Below are positions 25,383 to 33,167 of a stretch of DNA of 64,000 nucleotides, piece by piece. The stretch comes from Spirochaetia bacterium. Lineage in GTDB: Bacteria; Spirochaetota; Leptospiria; Turneriellales; JAOUOS01. The number at the start of each line of letters is the position of its first letter. The first letter of the stretch is position 1. The notes below the pieces were generated by a model. The model worked only from the letters and a program-made list of their open reading frames with translations, did not search any database and was not told the origin of the DNA. The stretch is taken from the NCBI GenBank assembly GCA_029880265.1, contig JAOUOT010000001.1, forward strand, positions 83,485 to 147,484, given 5' to 3'. The position numbers were made by a program, and so were the translations under genes.

Positions 25383-26633
25383 ATGATAAACAGAGAACTC
25401 TTAAAAACCGACGAAGGCATAGCTATAATATTAGAAAATATTCAAAAAAGGCAAATGAACGATATTTCAATGAATATCGAAAAAATAATTAATAGTTATA
25501 AAATAAATCAACTGGAACTTGAGCGGCTTCAATCTCAAAGAAATAAAATATCCAAAGAAATAGGCTCTCTTGGCGGCGGCGAAAAAACGCAGACCCTTAA
25601 AGAAGAAGTAAAAATCATATCGGATAAAATTAAAAATCTTAAAGAAGAAACTCTCAATGCAGAAGAAAAATATAATAACCTGCAATTAAATCTGCCGAAT
25701 ATTCTTCATGAAAAAGTTCCTTTGGGAAAAACCGAAGAAGATAATCAAGTTGTAAGAGAATTCGGTAAAAAGCCCGAGTTTAATTTTACGCCCATGCCCC
25801 ATTATGAAATAGGCGAAAAAAACAATTTATTTGATTTTGAAAGAGCCGCAAAATTATCAGGCTCTCGTTTTTATGTTTACAACGAGAGACTGGCCCGGCT
25901 CGAAAGAGATTTAATATCTTTTATGCTCAAAGAGCATGAAAAAAAAAGTTATAAAGAAAGACTTGTTCCCTTTCTGGTTAACGACGAGTGCATGATAAAT
26001 ACGGGCCAATACCCAAAGTTTAAAGAAGAGTATTATAGACTTGAAAGAGACGATTTGAATTTAATTCCTACCGCTGAAGTTCCCTTGACCAACCTATATT
26101 CAAATGAAATTTTCAAAGAAGAAGACTTGCCGTTATATTTAACGGCGGCAACCCCTTGCTTCAGACGAGAAGCCGGTAGCGCAGGTAAAGATACCAGGGG
26201 CCTTATACGCGTTCATCAGTTCAATAAAGTTGAGCTGGTAAAATTCTGCAAGCCCGAAAACTCAGACGAAGAGCTTGAAAGCCTTCTGGCGGACGCAGAA
26301 TCAATTTTACAAAAACTGAATTTGCATTACAGGGTCGCGCTTTTATGTTCGGCTGATACATCTTTTTCTTCTTCTATAACGTATGATTTAGAAATTTGGA
26401 TGCCGGGCGCAAAAAGATGGCTCGAGATATCGTCTTGTTCAAACTTTAAAGATTTTCAGGCGCGGCGGGGTTTAATTCGGTATAAAAATTCCAAAACGGG
26501 AAAAAATGATCTTGTGCATACTTTAAATGGTTCAGGCGTCGCCGCAGGCAGGCTTATGGCCGCCTTGCTTGAATATTATCAAACAGAATCTGGCGATATA
26601 AAATGGAGCGAGATCTATGATAAAATACAGTAA
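25383..26633 (+). CDS. serS: Seryl-tRNA synthetase
   Basis: The 416-residue class II synthetase has the N-terminal coiled-coil tRNA-binding arm (about 30-110, SQRNKISKEIGSLGG...). Motif 2 is AATPCFRREAGSAGKDTRGLIRVHQF. Motif 3 is LNGSGVAAGRLMAALLEYYQ. TAEVPLTNLYSNE and EISSCSNFKDFQARR are also typical. It charges tRNA-Ser with serine in the cytoplasm. The coding end overlaps the following small lipoprotein gene by 17 bases. The start ATG gives a protein of normal length. Confidence 0.97.
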   Translation: MINRELLKTDEGIAIILENIQKRQMNDISMNIEKIINSYKINQLELERLQSQRNKISKEIGSLGGGEKTQTLKEEVKIISDKIKNLKEETLNAEEKYNNLQLNLPNILHEKVPLGKTEEDNQVVREFGKKPEFNFTPMPHYEIGEKNNLFDFERAAKLSGSRFYVYNERLARLERDLISFMLKEHEKKSYKERLVPFLVNDECMINTGQYPKFKEEYYRLERDDLNLIPTAEVPLTNLYSNEIFKEEDLPLYLTAATPCFRREAGSAGKDTRGLIRVHQFNKVELVKFCKPENSDEELESLLADAESILQKLNLHYRVALLCSADTSFSSSITYDLEIWMPGAKRWLEISSCSNFKDFQARRGLIRYKNSKTGKNDLVHTLNGSGVAAGRLMAALLEYYQTESGDIKWSEIYDKIQ

Positions 26634-26976
26634 AATATTTTTATGTATATTTCTTTTCTCTTGCTCAAAGGCTGTTGAAAAGAAGTACATAATGCCAAAA
26701 TGCGAAATAAAAAAAGAGGCTGCCTATACGGTTGACGAATTTATTGAAGTTGCCGTCAGCGCGCCCGCTTCTCGAGACGCAAATGGAAAAGTAAAAAGGA
26801 AGACAACGGCTCAAGAGAACGCTCTTTTATGCGCGCAAAGAGAAGTCGTAAAATTTAAAACCGGAAAACAAAGTTTTAACGTCCATATTCAAGGCGGAGA
26901 GATCATAAACAAAGAATTTGACGATTCTCAAAATTGCACTTTAACTTATAGAATAAAAAATAATTTAGTGCGCTAA
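26617..26976 (+). CDS. Small predicted lipoprotein of unknown function
   Basis: The 119-residue protein has a short positively charged N-terminus and a hydrophobic core ending in LFSC, a plausible lipobox with cysteine at about residue 17. The mature part is polar and includes KKKYIMPKCE-like and KTTAQENALLCAQREVVKF segments with further cysteines, but no known domain. The ribosome binding site GGAG lies within the 3' end of serS, so expression is coupled to it. It converges with the next gene on the minus strand and overlaps it by 4 bases. Lipidation is a prediction. Confidence 0.65.
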   Translation: MIKYSKIFLCIFLFSCSKAVEKKYIMPKCEIKKEAAYTVDEFIEVAVSAPASRDANGKVKRKTTAQENALLCAQREVVKFKTGKQSFNVHIQGGEIINKEFDDSQNCTLTYRIKNNLVR

Positions 26977-27542
26977 GAAAGAAGGCTTTCAATGTATTTA
27001 TATAACCTTTTTTTTTCGTCTGTCGAAATCTTCTTTTCACTCTCAAGAGTATTGACTATGCCAATTAAGAATTTTTCTTTGTCTTTATCTGCGTCTTTTT
27101 TAAATAACGTTTTCCATTTCTGTTTTGGATTTTGCCCCGATTGCAAATAAACATACTCTCTCATCATTCTTTCGCGTAACGCCGGAATATTCAATGATAA
27201 TTCCAGTATTTTTCTGAAAAGCTCGTCATAATTTTTTGTTTGAAACTGCAATATATTGCTGATATCGTTCTTAAGACCAATTTGTGAATAGCAAGAAAAA
27301 GTTTTATCTAAAATATTATAAATAATGCTGAAAGAAAGCGGCTTTTCTGATAATACGTCAATTTCATAGACCCATTTTATTGTATCCGGTTCTTTTTTGG
27401 CCCAAACTCCGCTTTTTCGTAAATTACCAAATTCAATCAAAGATTTATTTTGAACCTTAATCTTTTCAGAAATTTCAGAATGAAGATGGTTTATAAATTT
27501 TTTTATGCGAAAAATCCGCAATTTTTGTAACAGCGCTTTCAT
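26973..27542 (-). CDS. Unknown cytoplasmic protein
   Basis: I do not recognise this protein of about 189 residues. The ORF track starts at TTG 27560; the ATG at 27542 is preferred. The protein is basic at the N-terminus (LLQKLRIFRIKKFINHLHSE). A central strand-rich part includes IKWVYEIDVLSEKPLSFSIIYNI, and the C-terminal half is charged and helical (KDADKDKEKFLIGIVNTLESEKKISTDEKKRL). There is no signal peptide or membrane helix. The upstream gap to the divergent GGDEF-like gene is about 135 bp and very AT-rich. Function is unknown. Confidence 0.55.
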   Translation of the reverse strand: MKALLQKLRIFRIKKFINHLHSEISEKIKVQNKSLIEFGNLRKSGVWAKKEPDTIKWVYEIDVLSEKPLSFSIIYNILDKTFSCYSQIGLKNDISNILQFQTKNYDELFRKILELSLNIPALRERMMREYVYLQSGQNPKQKWKTLFKKDADKDKEKFLIGIVNTLESEKKISTDEKKRLYKYIESLLS

Positions 27543-27677
27543 TCGTTTTGTTTTAAGCAATTCATAAGAAAAGTTATTTTTTTCTTTTATACTATGCCTT
27601 TGCTATGTATACGCTTGAACTTTATAATAAAAGTCTATTGTCAAGATATTTTCAAAATTAGCCGAAAATATGCACAA

Positions 27678-29186
27678 ATGAGCTATCGTTTGTTAACAAT
27701 ATTCTTTTCTATTTGGATATTTTTATTAATTTCCCTGATTTTTGTTTATAAAAAATCGACACCTACAGATATTAACGCATTAGAGCGTGAAATAAGAAAG
27801 TTGTCGCAATATAAAGACTCTCAAGAAATATTTGATCAATTTTCTTCTTTGTTTGATAAAGACATCTCTCTGTTGGCCCTTATTTTAACCGACTCAAAAG
27901 GTTATGTCAAAGGCAGTATGTTTGAACCGGGACGTTTTACCGCTGAGGAATACAACAATTTATTGAGAAATTTTTCGAATATAAAATCAAAATCTCATTG
28001 GAAAAACCATAAGCTGATAAAATTTGATATACAATCCCAAAATAATCACGCCTATCTTTTAATGAAAACCGAAAAAAATCTTACGGATAGTTTTTTTATC
28101 GCTGTAAGAAGCGTACCGCTTTTAAGATATTTAACTTTTTCGGCTGTTTTATGGAGCGTATTTGTATTTTTATCGTATATGTATTTTTTTCTTCGAAACG
28201 AGAAAATAAAACATCCTTCGAATAATACCGATTTCATAAAGAATAAGACTTTTTCTACCAAGAAATCTCAAATACAAAACAATGATGCAGGGCTTATCGA
28301 TTCGTTTAAATATTTAAATGAAAAACAATTATTAAACTTTATTGATCTTTTGAGTAAAAAATATTTTTGTCCAAAAACGGCATTTTTTTCCCGCGAAAAA
28401 AACAGGTGGTTGCCGGTATTACAAAAGCGGGGCGAAATATACGTTAAAGGAGAAAGCATAAAAATTCCCGACTTTTTAGAGGAGTTTGGAGAGCCTGAAA
28501 ACTGGAACACGCCTATTCTAAGAGAAAGCGGTTCAGAATATTATCTACCTGTTATGCATAAAGAAATTCTAACAGGCGTATTTTGGTGTAAATTTTCTAA
28601 CATGAACATACCCGAAATTCATATGATACATGATATGCAAGAGACGGTATCGTCTTTTGCCCGATCTGTTTTTGTGCAAAAAGTTTATGAAAAGGCTGTC
28701 ATTGACGAAGAAACGGGATTTTATAATTATCCGTATTTTTATTTTTTACTTAAAGAAAGAATTCAGTTTGAAAAAAATATTGCCGCTATAATCTTTAAAA
28801 TAGAGCCGTTTTTAGAAAATATAAGCGGCATAAATGAATGGGGCAGAAAAATTTATTCTATTTTAGACAAAAAGAGAGACTCAAAAACAGTCATTTGCAG
28901 ATTAGAGCAAGGCAAATTTATCGCTTTATTTAATGTAAGCAATTTAAGTAAATCTGAACAACATTTAGAATATGAATTTTATAAATCGGTCGCTGCTCAA
29001 ATAAGAGAATCTGTATACGAGGCATTTTCTTCTCATACCGCCGTTTATGGTGCCGTTGTTCCCAAAGAAAAAGTAAAGGGCAGCGTTGATTCTTTTCTTT
29101 CAACTTTAGAATTGGCTTTAAAAATTGCGGTAGAAAATAAAACAATGGGATACATTATGTCAGAAATAGGAGGCGGTATTTTATGA
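27678..29186 (+). CDS. Membrane sensor with GAF-like and degenerate GGDEF-like domains
   Basis: The ORF track starts at 27594, but the ATG at 27678 (MSYRLLTIFF) directly precedes the first helix and is preferred, giving 502 residues. Two helices (about 4-24 and 165-187) flank an extracytoplasmic sensor region. The cytoplasmic part has a GAF-like stretch (SEYYLPVMHKEILTGVFW) and a C-terminal domain with DEETGFYNYPYFYFLLKERI, a good GGDEF-type start. The signature position reads CRLEQGKFIALF instead of RxGGDEFxxL, so it is unlikely to make c-di-GMP. It overlaps the next gene by ATGA. A smaller soluble relative may be encoded at 9192-10130. Confidence 0.65.
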   Translation: MSYRLLTIFFSIWIFLLISLIFVYKKSTPTDINALEREIRKLSQYKDSQEIFDQFSSLFDKDISLLALILTDSKGYVKGSMFEPGRFTAEEYNNLLRNFSNIKSKSHWKNHKLIKFDIQSQNNHAYLLMKTEKNLTDSFFIAVRSVPLLRYLTFSAVLWSVFVFLSYMYFFLRNEKIKHPSNNTDFIKNKTFSTKKSQIQNNDAGLIDSFKYLNEKQLLNFIDLLSKKYFCPKTAFFSREKNRWLPVLQKRGEIYVKGESIKIPDFLEEFGEPENWNTPILRESGSEYYLPVMHKEILTGVFWCKFSNMNIPEIHMIHDMQETVSSFARSVFVQKVYEKAVIDEETGFYNYPYFYFLLKERIQFEKNIAAIIFKIEPFLENISGINEWGRKIYSILDKKRDSKTVICRLEQGKFIALFNVSNLSKSEQHLEYEFYKSVAAQIRESVYEAFSSHTAVYGAVVPKEKVKGSVDSFLSTLELALKIAVENKTMGYIMSEIGGGIL

Positions 29187-30052
29187 TAAAAAAATATTTA
29201 ATATTATCTTTTTTATGCTTTGTCTTTTATTGTAAAAGCTTTGGGAAAGAACTTCCCTACGATGTCAAGAACTGGGAAGTCAAAGAACAAAAAGAGCCCC
29301 ATAAAATTGAAAACTGGGCGGGATACACTATTGAGAAGAGAGAATCAGTAAAATTTATTCAAAAAGAAACAGGAACAGAAATCGTGGTTGAAATGGCGGA
29401 GTTTGAATCTGAAAATCATGCTCTGGGCGCTTATTTAGAATTAAGAAAAAATAAAATCGATAATTTACGCTCTCTAAATGTTCAAAGGGCCCGCTGGAGC
29501 CATTTTCTGGTTCCCGGCGAAGAAGCCGGTTTTTGGCAGGGCTTTCGTTCGGTTAGCGCATATTCTAACCGATCTTTAGAAAGAAAAGAATGGGAAGAGT
29601 TTCTGGATATTCTATCAATAAGCATGCCAGAAGGCACGGCAAGACCTTCTGAGTTCAGTCTTCTTTTGCGCGAAGAAACCAGCATAAAAAATGTTTTATT
29701 TGCGCTTAATGAGCCTGTTCCTAATACTGACCATCTTAAAGAATTCTTTTATGCTCCATGGCAAAGCGCAAAAAGAGAAATTATTTTTGGTTTTCGAATA
29801 TTCGAAGACTCTTCTGAGGCTCAAAACTATCTTATATCGCAAACCATAGTCTCAGAAAAAAACATTAAAAGCGGCATTTTAACGCAGTGGGATTATAAAA
29901 ATAAATCTTATCCGGTGATTTTGAAAGAAAATGAAATACAAAGTCAATATTTGTTTAGAAAAGACGGCGTTATATTTTTATTTGCGGGAAATCTATCTGA
30001 GACCGACGCAAAAAACGAGGCAATAAAATTATGGGAAGCCTGGGAATTTTAG
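29183..30052 (+). CDS. Exported protein of unknown function
   Basis: The 289-residue protein has an N-terminal hydrophobic signal (MIKKYLILSFLCFVFYCKSFG). The cysteine might be lipidated, but the preceding residues do not fit a strict lipobox. The mature region alternates strands and helices with two similar halves, each containing a VEM/FGF strand followed by an acidic SENHALGAYLELRK or DSSEAQNYLISQ helix. This suggests an internal duplication. No enzyme motif is visible. Coupling by ATGA to the upstream membrane sensor suggests it serves as that protein's extracytoplasmic partner, which is inference. Confidence 0.6.
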   Translation: MIKKYLILSFLCFVFYCKSFGKELPYDVKNWEVKEQKEPHKIENWAGYTIEKRESVKFIQKETGTEIVVEMAEFESENHALGAYLELRKNKIDNLRSLNVQRARWSHFLVPGEEAGFWQGFRSVSAYSNRSLERKEWEEFLDILSISMPEGTARPSEFSLLLREETSIKNVLFALNEPVPNTDHLKEFFYAPWQSAKREIIFGFRIFEDSSEAQNYLISQTIVSEKNIKSGILTQWDYKNKSYPVILKENEIQSQYLFRKDGVIFLFAGNLSETDAKNEAIKLWEAWEF

Positions 30053-30068
30053 GTTAATATATAAAATA

Positions 30069-30566
30069 ATGGATCCCTTTCAGGATGAAAAATTTATACT
30101 AACCGTTTCGTCGTCTTTTATTGAAGTTTCTGCAGACTGGCTTGATATCAATATGATGAGAGAAGCCTATGGCCAAACCAATAATGAGGGTCTCTGTTAT
30201 GAATTTTGCGCATCTTTAGGTTTCAAGGGCGATATCAACGGCAAAATTTTTATCGGTATGGATGGATATACCAAACTATTAGTGTTGCCATATATTGCCG
30301 CTAAATTTAATCTTACCCAGTTTCATTGGGAAGCGGCCGAAAGCTCTCTTTTATCTTATATCAATCAAATTGGCGGAAAAATTCTGACGGAATTAGAAGA
30401 TTATTATAAAGATTTTGAAATAGAATCGCCTGAATTATTCAGTAATAAATTTGTTCCGCTTTCTAAAGACGATTATAGAAAATATACCGTAATCTTCTTT
30501 TTAAAAGACGATAATCTTAAAAAATATTTAGGACGCCTTTATGCAACTATAGCGTTTCTAAAATAA
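30069..30566 (+). CDS. CheX/CheC-like protein, possibly lacking phosphatase glutamate
   Basis: The 165-residue cytoplasmic protein resembles CheX. It has a strand pair with a GFKGDINGKIFIGMD turn and a long helix AAESSLLSYINQIGGKILTELED, where CheX has a phosphatase motif ExxN. Here the asparagine is kept (YIN) and the glutamate position looks to be serine. A C-terminal strand region (YTVIFFLKDDNLKKYLGRLYATIAFL) completes the fold. CheX-family proteins dephosphorylate CheY-type receivers. If the glutamate is truly lost, it may bind receivers without hydrolysis. It follows the sensor and exported-protein genes by 16 bp and converges with rpoD, 2 bp between stops. Confidence 0.5.
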   Translation: MDPFQDEKFILTVSSSFIEVSADWLDINMMREAYGQTNNEGLCYEFCASLGFKGDINGKIFIGMDGYTKLLVLPYIAAKFNLTQFHWEAAESSLLSYINQIGGKILTELEDYYKDFEIESPELFSNKFVPLSKDDYRKYTVIFFLKDDNLKKYLGRLYATIAFLK

Positions 30567-30568
30567 AA

Positions 30569-32509
30569 TTAAAAATCAAGAAAATCTTTTAATTTGCGCA
30601 TTCTAGTGGGCGCTCTTAATCGTCTTAACGCTTTCGCCTCAATCTGACGTATTCTTTCTCGGGTTACCTTAAAAACATAACCTACTTCTTCAAGAGTATG
30701 AGTATACCCGTCGTCAAGACCAAAACGCATTCTTATTACTTTTTGTTCGCGCGCCGGTAGGGTAGCTAGAACCTGCTGTATTTGTTCGGCAAGAATTGAT
30801 TGAGCCGTTGCCGCCATCGGGCTTTCGGCTTTTTTATCTTCAATAAAGTCTCCTAACTCAGAGTCTTCGTCTTCGCCGATAGGAGTTTCTAAACTTACCG
30901 GATCTTTCGCTACATTTTTAACCTGTTTAACCTTCGCTGGGGGCCATCCGAGTCTTTCGGCAATTTCATCGTCATTGGGTTCCCTGCCTGTTTCTTGCAG
31001 AAAAAGCCTTATTTCACGATTTACTTTATTTATTTGCTCGATCATATGGCTTGGTATTCTAATTGTTCTGGCCTGTTCTGAAATGCTTCTCGTAATAGCC
31101 TGACGTATCCACCATGTGGCATAGGTAGAGAACTTGTATCCTTTTCGATATTCAAACTTTTCAACAGCCTTCATCAGACCAATATTGCCCTCTTGAATTA
31201 AATCATAAAAATGCATTCCTCTGTTGGCAAAACGCTTTGCGATAGAAACAACAAGGCGAAGATTTGCGTTAATTAATTCTTTTTTTGCGGTTTCAATTTC
31301 GCGTTGTCCCCGCGCTATTTTTTCACCCCATGATAATATAATAAGAGTCGGCGACCCTGCTTCTTGCTCCATTCTTCTTAGTTTTCTCTCGTTATTTCTA
31401 ATATCTTTGATGATATTTTTTACGTCTTCTATGGTGCAGTCCATTTCTTTCTCGACAACGTCAAGATCCTCATTTTTTTCAATGTGCCTGTTATAAGCTT
31501 TTATAGCTTTCACATCGCGGCCATATTTTTCTTTCAAGCGCAAAAAGTGTCTTTTTATTTCTTTAATACGAAAAACCATACTCTTTATTTTATTTACATG
31601 TTTAATTAATTCTTTTTGCGAAATTCCAACCTTTAAAACATGTTTAGATGATTTATCTTCTAATTTTAATATTTCTGCCCAAATTTCCTGATGTTTTTTG
31701 CTTTTATGGGTATATCTTTTTAGTTTTGATTTTAGCTGCAATATTTCTTTATCGATATCTATCACGGGCTTCATTTCTTTTAAGAAATTTTCTCTAAGAA
31801 GTTCCTGCTCGCTCTGGGGAATATAATATGTTTTAGACGCGCGGCATATTTCGGTTATGCGTATATGTCTTTTTTCAATTTTATTGTAATATCTGATAAA
31901 AGACTGTCTTAAAAGCGAAGACTTCAATACCGCTTCTTCTATAATAATTTCGCCTTTTTCTATTCTTTTTGCAAGTTCAACTTCTTTATCTCCCGATATT
32001 AAAGAAATTTTTCCGATTTCTTTTAAATATAACTTCATCGGGTCGTCAGCTTCGCTTACCGAGGCGGCCGTTTTCTTTTTTGGCATAGCCGGTCTGAGTT
32101 TCGGGTTACTTAAAAGCTGCGAAAGTATTTCAAGTTCGTATCCGTTATTCATTAATTGAATGGCAAGATCTTGCACCGTAAAGACTTTGCTTTCGGGTAA
32201 TTTTACTTCATAACCCAACTCGGTTAGCTGGGTTATTAATGCCTTAGGAACTTTTTGCTCTCCTAAGATCGACACTTGAACAGAATAATTTGTTGTCTGT
32301 TTTTCGCTTTTCTCAGAAAGCGCTTTTTTATCGTATTCTTCAACAATTTCAATACCATATTGGTTTAAAAGTATGAAAACATCGTCAATTTTATCAGAAT
32401 TAATAAGTTTTTCGGGCAAAATATCATTAATCTCGTCATATGTTATTTCGCCGTTTGACTTTCCTATATTTATTATTTTTTGAATTTCGGGCAGTTGTTC
32501 TAGTTCCAC
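30569..32509 (-). CDS. rpoD: RNA polymerase primary sigma factor RpoD
   Basis: The 646-residue protein has all sigma-70 regions. An acidic region 1.1 is at the N-terminus, and region 1.2 reads [19 protein letters not shown] large charged non-conserved region follows. Region 2 has [62 protein letters not shown]. Region 3 has [14 protein letters not shown]. Region 4.2 has [27 protein letters not shown]. It directs housekeeping transcription. The start is GTG with GGAG about 9 bases upstream. A second 1.1-like segment (about 75-125) seems to be inserted before region 1.2. Confidence 0.96.
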   Translation of the reverse strand: MELEQLPEIQKIINIGKSNGEITYDEINDILPEKLINSDKIDDVFILLNQYGIEIVEEYDKKALSEKSEKQTTNYSVQVSILGEQKVPKALITQLTELGYEVKLPESKVFTVQDLAIQLMNNGYELEILSQLLSNPKLRPAMPKKKTAASVSEADDPMKLYLKEIGKISLISGDKEVELAKRIEKGEIIIEEAVLKSSLLRQSFIRYYNKIEKRHIRITEICRASKTYYIPQSEQELLRENFLKEMKPVIDIDKEILQLKSKLKRYTHKSKKHQEIWAEILKLEDKSSKHVLKVGISQKELIKHVNKIKSMVFRIKEIKRHFLRLKEKYGRDVKAIKAYNRHIEKNEDLDVVEKEMDCTIEDVKNIIKDIRNNERKLRRMEQEAGSPTLIILSWGEKIARGQREIETAKKELINANLRLVVSIAKRFANRGMHFYDLIQEGNIGLMKAVEKFEYRKGYKFSTYATWWIRQAITRSISEQARTIRIPSHMIEQINKVNREIRLFLQETGREPNDDEIAERLGWPPAKVKQVKNVAKDPVSLETPIGEDEDSELGDFIEDKKAESPMAATAQSILAEQIQQVLATLPAREQKVIRMRFGLDDGYTHTLEEVGYVFKVTRERIRQIEAKALRRLRAPTRMRKLKDFLDF

Positions 32510-32785
32510 TAATTTTTCTCCACTTATTTTACTTTATTAAAAAGGCCAAAACAATTATTTTTCAAGTCTTTTTAATTACGGTTATTACGTATCTCTCTCT
32601 TTTAAAAAACATATTTTGCATAATTCGAACATAAAGCCTTGTTTCGTCGTCTTATTTACAACAAAGTTTTAGAGGTTTATAATACTACGTATTATATATC
32701 GGATTTATACAATGCGATAGATTCCTTATGCGGGAAGAATATATAAGATATTAAAAAAAAAAGCAACTTTTTTTTATTTTTTTTA

Positions 32786-33025
32786 TTAATTTGCGTAACT
32801 GCCCGTTCTTTTGGGCATATTTGTGTCTAAAGACGCGATTAATTCTTTAGGATTTATATTATAGCCAAGATCGTGAGCGGTTTCAGCGTAAAATAAAATT
32901 ACTTTTTTTATTCGCGCGCGTGCTTGATTATAATTCAAACCATAACAAAATATATCTAATTCGGGACAATTGGCCACATATTCGCCGTTTTTTTCCCATA
33001 TTTTAATTGAAAGTTCCATTTTCAT
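32786..33025 (-). CDS. Orphan HicB-like protein
   Basis: The 79-residue protein has the HicB N-terminal fold: ELSIKIWEKNGEYVANCPELDIFCYGLNYNQARARIKKVILFYAE. The pattern YVANCPELDIFCYG matches the partial RNase H-like strand pair of HicB antitoxins. No HicA partner is visible on either side, unlike the hicBA pair at 38.9-39.4 kb, and the DNA-binding C-terminal domain is absent. It may be a solitary regulator or a remnant. The 276 bp between it and rpoD hold no other gene I can support, only AT-rich sequence with a long A/T tract at its end. Confidence 0.65.
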   Translation of the reverse strand: MKMELSIKIWEKNGEYVANCPELDIFCYGLNYNQARARIKKVILFYAETAHDLGYNINPKELIASLDTNMPKRTGSYAN

Positions 33026-33130
33026 TAATGTCGGATGCTTCTATAATTTTTTTGATGATTTTTATAAAAAATGTCAAAAGACAGCTTTATAAACTATGGG
33101 ACAGATAAAAAAAGGGCATTATAATTTTTT

Positions 33131-33157
33131 TAATATATTTTAAACCAATGCCGATAA
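33131..33157 (+). promoter_or_regulatory. Sigma-28 (FliA)-type promoter of the chemoreceptor gene
   Basis: A perfect GCCGATAA -10 element at 33150-33157 has an 11-base spacer from the -35 position TAATATAT (consensus TAAAGTTT). This is the motility sigma factor pattern and fits a chemoreceptor gene. The expected transcription start, about 33164, is only a few bases before the annotated ATG at 33168. Confidence 0.6.
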
Positions 33158-33167
33158 TATCAATTAT

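Noticed and set aside
32745-32790. A-tract/T-tract near the orphan hicB end as a terminator
   Set aside because: It is only homopolymer A and T complementarity without a GC stem; composition alone explains it.
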